From the NCBI GenBank assembly GCA_030145195.1, contig JAQYVY010000037.1:1-34255 (forward strand): a stretch of 34,255 nt of DNA, given 5' to 3'. The notes under the pieces are model-generated. The model saw only the letters and a program-made list of their open reading frames with translations. It did no database searches and was not told the origin of the DNA. Below are positions 31,985-34,255 of the stretch, piece by piece. The position numbers were made by a program, and so were the translations under genes. Numbering within the stretch: position 1 is the stretch's first letter; the number at the start of each line of letters is the position of its first letter. The stretch comes from Desulfuromonadales bacterium. GTDB taxonomy: Bacteria > Desulfobacterota > Desulfuromonadia > Desulfuromonadales > BM103.

Positions 31985-34084
31985 TTACTCCGGATTATGC
32001 CGTGCCAGCAACTTCTCGCCAACGGCTGAGCGTACAACGCCCTTGAGCGCCTCGACAATCACTTGATCGTAAGCGGCTCCGGAAGCATCCATAATCTGCA
32101 AGGTTTCATCCACCGTGCGAGAGCCCCGGTAGGCGCGCGGCGCGACCATGGCGCAAAAGCTATTCACCACTGACAATATCCGTGCGGGCAAACAAACCGC
32201 ATCGCCCTTCAACCCTTGCGGATAACCCTGGCCATCGAGAGTTTCATTCATCTGGTAGATCGCCTCGAAGATCGGCAGACCAAAATCAATATCCTGAAGA
32301 ACCTTGGCGGCATGATCGACATGCGACTCCATCTCACGCTTCTCCTCTGCCGTCAAGGCTTCGGCCTTGAAGAGCAATTGCCGATCAACAAACAGCTTGC
32401 CCACCTGCGACAGGTTCGCCGCTGTTTCAACGGTGGCAAGATCAAGCTCTGCTACGTTGAGAGTCTTAGCAACTTCAACCCCGAGGGTTCTCAATAACCG
32501 GGAATGTCCGGCCAAATAGGGATCAGTCAATTCGATAGCCCGCACTAGAGCCTCTACGGTTTTGGCGGTCGCTTGTTCCTGGCGTTTCTGGACTTCCACA
32601 AACTCCGTCACATCCCTGAGCACCGAGACAATGCCAGTCACATTGCCCTCAGCATCTTTAAGCGGTGACTTGGAGATCTGCAGATGATGCGGCTGGGATT
32701 GAATATAGAGGGTCTCATTGAACGTGACTGGCATTCCTCCGGTCTGAACCTGTTGGTCCGAATGCTCCAGACGACGAGCGGTGTCGTATCCGAACACGGC
32801 CTCATGATCCAGGCCGATTAATTCCTCGGGTTCACGCCCCACGGCCGTAGCAAAAGCCGGGTTTACGTAGAGATAGCGGCCCTGCACATCCTTAAGGACA
32901 ATGTAATCGGCAATCGTATTGTTGATACTGTCGAGCAGTTGTCGCTGTTGTTCAATCTCCTGCGCGAGAGCTTCAAAATGTTTAGCAACTTTGCGCTCCT
33001 GATTACTGATCAGCAACGCCCAGATGGCACCAAAGGTGACACCGAAAAAGAGTACCAGCAGTACGGCGATGCTCATCAACGATTTCTGCTGACCGCGCAA
33101 AGCTTCACGGGCCACGTCATAACTCGCTTCGACAACGATCCACATATCCGGGCCAGCGATTGGAAGCCCGAGCGAATAGGTTTTTGCTTCCCCGGTAAGA
33201 GCCGGGCGAACGGCGAACGGGAGTCGCTCTTTCTGATCAAAACCAAGCGACTGGCTAAGAGTCCGCAGTTTGCCTGTGAGCCAAGGGACGACCTCTTCGT
33301 AACCTTCTGCAGTTTTCTGCACAAAGCGGATCTGCTCCCCTTTCTCCATCAAGCTGCTGGAGTTCATCTGGTCGATGCGTTCTCCCGCCATCTGGGACAG
33401 CATCAGGACCGCGACCGGCGTCTTATCGAGACCACTCGCTTCGGGAGGAAAAATCGGCAGATACGCCTCCAGAACCAACCCGAGGCTGGTATTGCGCAAA
33501 GGCCCGAATTTAGGCGCCTGACTCTCCAAAACCAGCTTGAGCATATCCATCTGGTCGACACGCACAGGTGTGGTGGTGGCATCGGTAGCAATGTAAACGG
33601 TACCGCTGCGATTGACCACTCGTCCCTCCAGATAACCGGAGATCCGGGTAAATTCAACCAGCAAGCTCTGCATCATCGGCAACTGTGCGGCGAGCTGAGC
33701 CACGCCCTCATCGGGATCAGACTGACCGGGGAGAGGGCCAGAAACCAGCAGTGAAACATCATCTTCAACCAGATGAACCTCTGCGGCATAAAGTTTGAAC
33801 AGCTCCGAGTTGATCACCCGATTGGCCTGGCCAATCGCAGTTTCAAGCAAGGCTTCGGTCAGTTGCACCTGTGAGGCAGCCATCAGTTCGAGCCGTTTTT
33901 GCAGATTGGCCTCGAACTCCCGCTCTCTCAATTTCAGGCCCCAGGCAACCCAAATGATAGCCGCGATTGTGACCACGGCAATGATGCCAAGGCCGACCCA
34001 TAGCACCTTTTTCCTTGGCTCGGGCTGGTATTCTGGGGTCGCTTCCGAGCCAGAAATCGTCAGTTTCGTATCCTTTGACTGCAT
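31985..34084 (-). CDS. Membrane sensor with extracytoplasmic domain, PAS and degenerate HD-GYP domain
   Basis: The 699-aa protein has a first membrane helix (about residues 27-49), a large extracytoplasmic part (about 55-330) that looks like a double Cache sensor, a second helix (about 335-360), a PAS domain (about 385-495) and a C-terminal HD-GYP-like region (about 505-690). In the last, HSRLL (527-531), His591 and GYPQGL (620-625) are kept, but the HD metal pair is replaced by Ser559-Gln560 (NLSQVGK), the HHE motif reads MNE (612-614), and the later VaD segment is VVN. It is therefore probably not an active c-di-GMP phosphodiesterase and may bind or signal through partners. AGGAGAGG precedes ATG 34084. 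The next gene upstream is on the same strand, 33 bases away. Confidence 0.88.
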   Translation of the reverse strand: MQSKDTKLTISGSEATPEYQPEPRKKVLWVGLGIIAVVTIAAIIWVAWGLKLREREFEANLQKRLELMAASQVQLTEALLETAIGQANRVINSELFKLYAAEVHLVEDDVSLLVSGPLPGQSDPDEGVAQLAAQLPMMQSLLVEFTRISGYLEGRVVNRSGTVYIATDATTTPVRVDQMDMLKLVLESQAPKFGPLRNTSLGLVLEAYLPIFPPEASGLDKTPVAVLMLSQMAGERIDQMNSSSLMEKGEQIRFVQKTAEGYEEVVPWLTGKLRTLSQSLGFDQKERLPFAVRPALTGEAKTYSLGLPIAGPDMWIVVEASYDVAREALRGQQKSLMSIAVLLVLFFGVTFGAIWALLISNQERKVAKHFEALAQEIEQQRQLLDSINNTIADYIVLKDVQGRYLYVNPAFATAVGREPEELIGLDHEAVFGYDTARRLEHSDQQVQTGGMPVTFNETLYIQSQPHHLQISKSPLKDAEGNVTGIVSVLRDVTEFVEVQKRQEQATAKTVEALVRAIELTDPYLAGHSRLLRTLGVEVAKTLNVAELDLATVETAANLSQVGKLFVDRQLLFKAEALTAEEKREMESHVDHAAKVLQDIDFGLPIFEAIYQMNETLDGQGYPQGLKGDAVCLPARILSVVNSFCAMVAPRAYRGSRTVDETLQIMDASGAAYDQVIVEALKGVVRSAVGEKLLARHNPE

Positions 34085-34117
34085 TTCTTGCCTCTCCTTA
34101 TTGGTCGGGTAACAAGC

Positions 34118-34255
34118 CTATCGCAACGCCTGTGGCGATACATGGGCCCACCGGTAAAACTCGTTAACGGAATATTGCGGGACATAGTGCTCGTACTTCA
34201 AGTGGGAAAGCACCAGATCGGACACATTGTCGAGAACATAAGACTCACCACCAAG
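34118..34255 (-). CDS. Unknown protein, C-terminal end (partial)
   Basis: On the minus strand a frame is open from the window edge to TAG at 34118-34120, giving the last 45 residues of a protein: LGGESYVLDNVSDLVLSHL, then YEHYVPQYSV and EFYRWAHVSPQALR. It is soluble-looking and rich in aromatic residues. Coding is supported by the open frame and by the following gene starting 33 bases later with its own ribosome-binding site. I do not recognise the family. Confidence 0.6.
   Translation of the reverse strand, partial: LGGESYVLDNVSDLVLSHLKYEHYVPQYSVNEFYRWAHVSPQALR

Overview
The window looks like a chromosomal segment from a Gram-negative, probably anaerobic, respiring deltaproteobacterium of the Desulfuromonadales (Geobacter/Desulfuromonas/Pelobacter-like). 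The clues are a periplasmic triheme c7-type cytochrome next to a lactate oxidation cluster (LarA, GlcD-like, GlcF-like), a PilT retraction ATPase, an ArsS-type radical SAM enzyme, a MASE3 histidine kinase and moderately high GC. No rRNA, CRISPR array, prophage or intact insertion sequence is visible. This placement is inferred from gene content and was not tested by any search.

Layout. 1-2.3 kb (+): the end of an RND efflux pump gene overlapping its NodT/OprM-type outer membrane factor, then a PagL-like acyloxyacyl hydrolase. 2.3-2.5 kb: a 166-bp imperfect palindrome that looks like a MITE. 2.5-7.1 kb (-): a tight operon of a TAXI-type solute-binding protein, two separate single-domain PqiA proteins, PqiB (three MCE domains) and the lipoprotein PqiC, probably an envelope lipid-trafficking machine. 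7.3-8.7 kb (+): three lipoproteins, two of them very small. 8.8-14.0 kb (-): radA, moaC, a PH-like membrane protein, a DksA-family protein, a MASE3-GAF histidine kinase and tRNA-Ala(CGC), in that transcriptional order. 14.6-16.8 kb (+): a CheY-like receiver, a secreted helical protein and an RluA-family pseudouridine synthase. 16.9-18.6 kb (-): a B12-binding-type radical SAM protein. 18.9-23.5 kb (+): lactate racemase homologue, FAD-linked lactate/glycolate dehydrogenase, its Fe-S partner, and the triheme cytochrome. 23.6-25.9 kb (-): moaA and pilT. 26.1-27.1 kb (+): a PP-loop ATPase likely to act in RNA sulfur modification. 27.2-29.3 kb (-): groES-groEL with a clear CIRCE operator and sigma-70 promoter. 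29.4-34.3 kb (-): an unusual lipoprotein, arsS, a possibly truncated secreted protein, a large membrane sensor with a degenerate HD-GYP domain, and the end of an unknown gene.

How the genes fit together. The larA-glcD-glcF genes would interconvert lactate isomers and oxidise lactate, and the cytochrome could help carry electrons through the periplasm. The Pqi genes, PagL-like enzyme and efflux genes all concern the envelope. Two molybdopterin genes (moaC, moaA) lie about 11 kb apart in unrelated contexts. Convergent gene pairs at 23.6 and 27.1 kb are separated by strong bidirectional terminators.

The points most worth a second look are the orphan TAXI binding protein in front of a split-PqiA operon, the HD-GYP domain lacking its metal-binding residues, the palindromic elements between genes, the possible leaderless promoter of the 29.4-kb lipoprotein, and the apparently shortened gene upstream of arsS.
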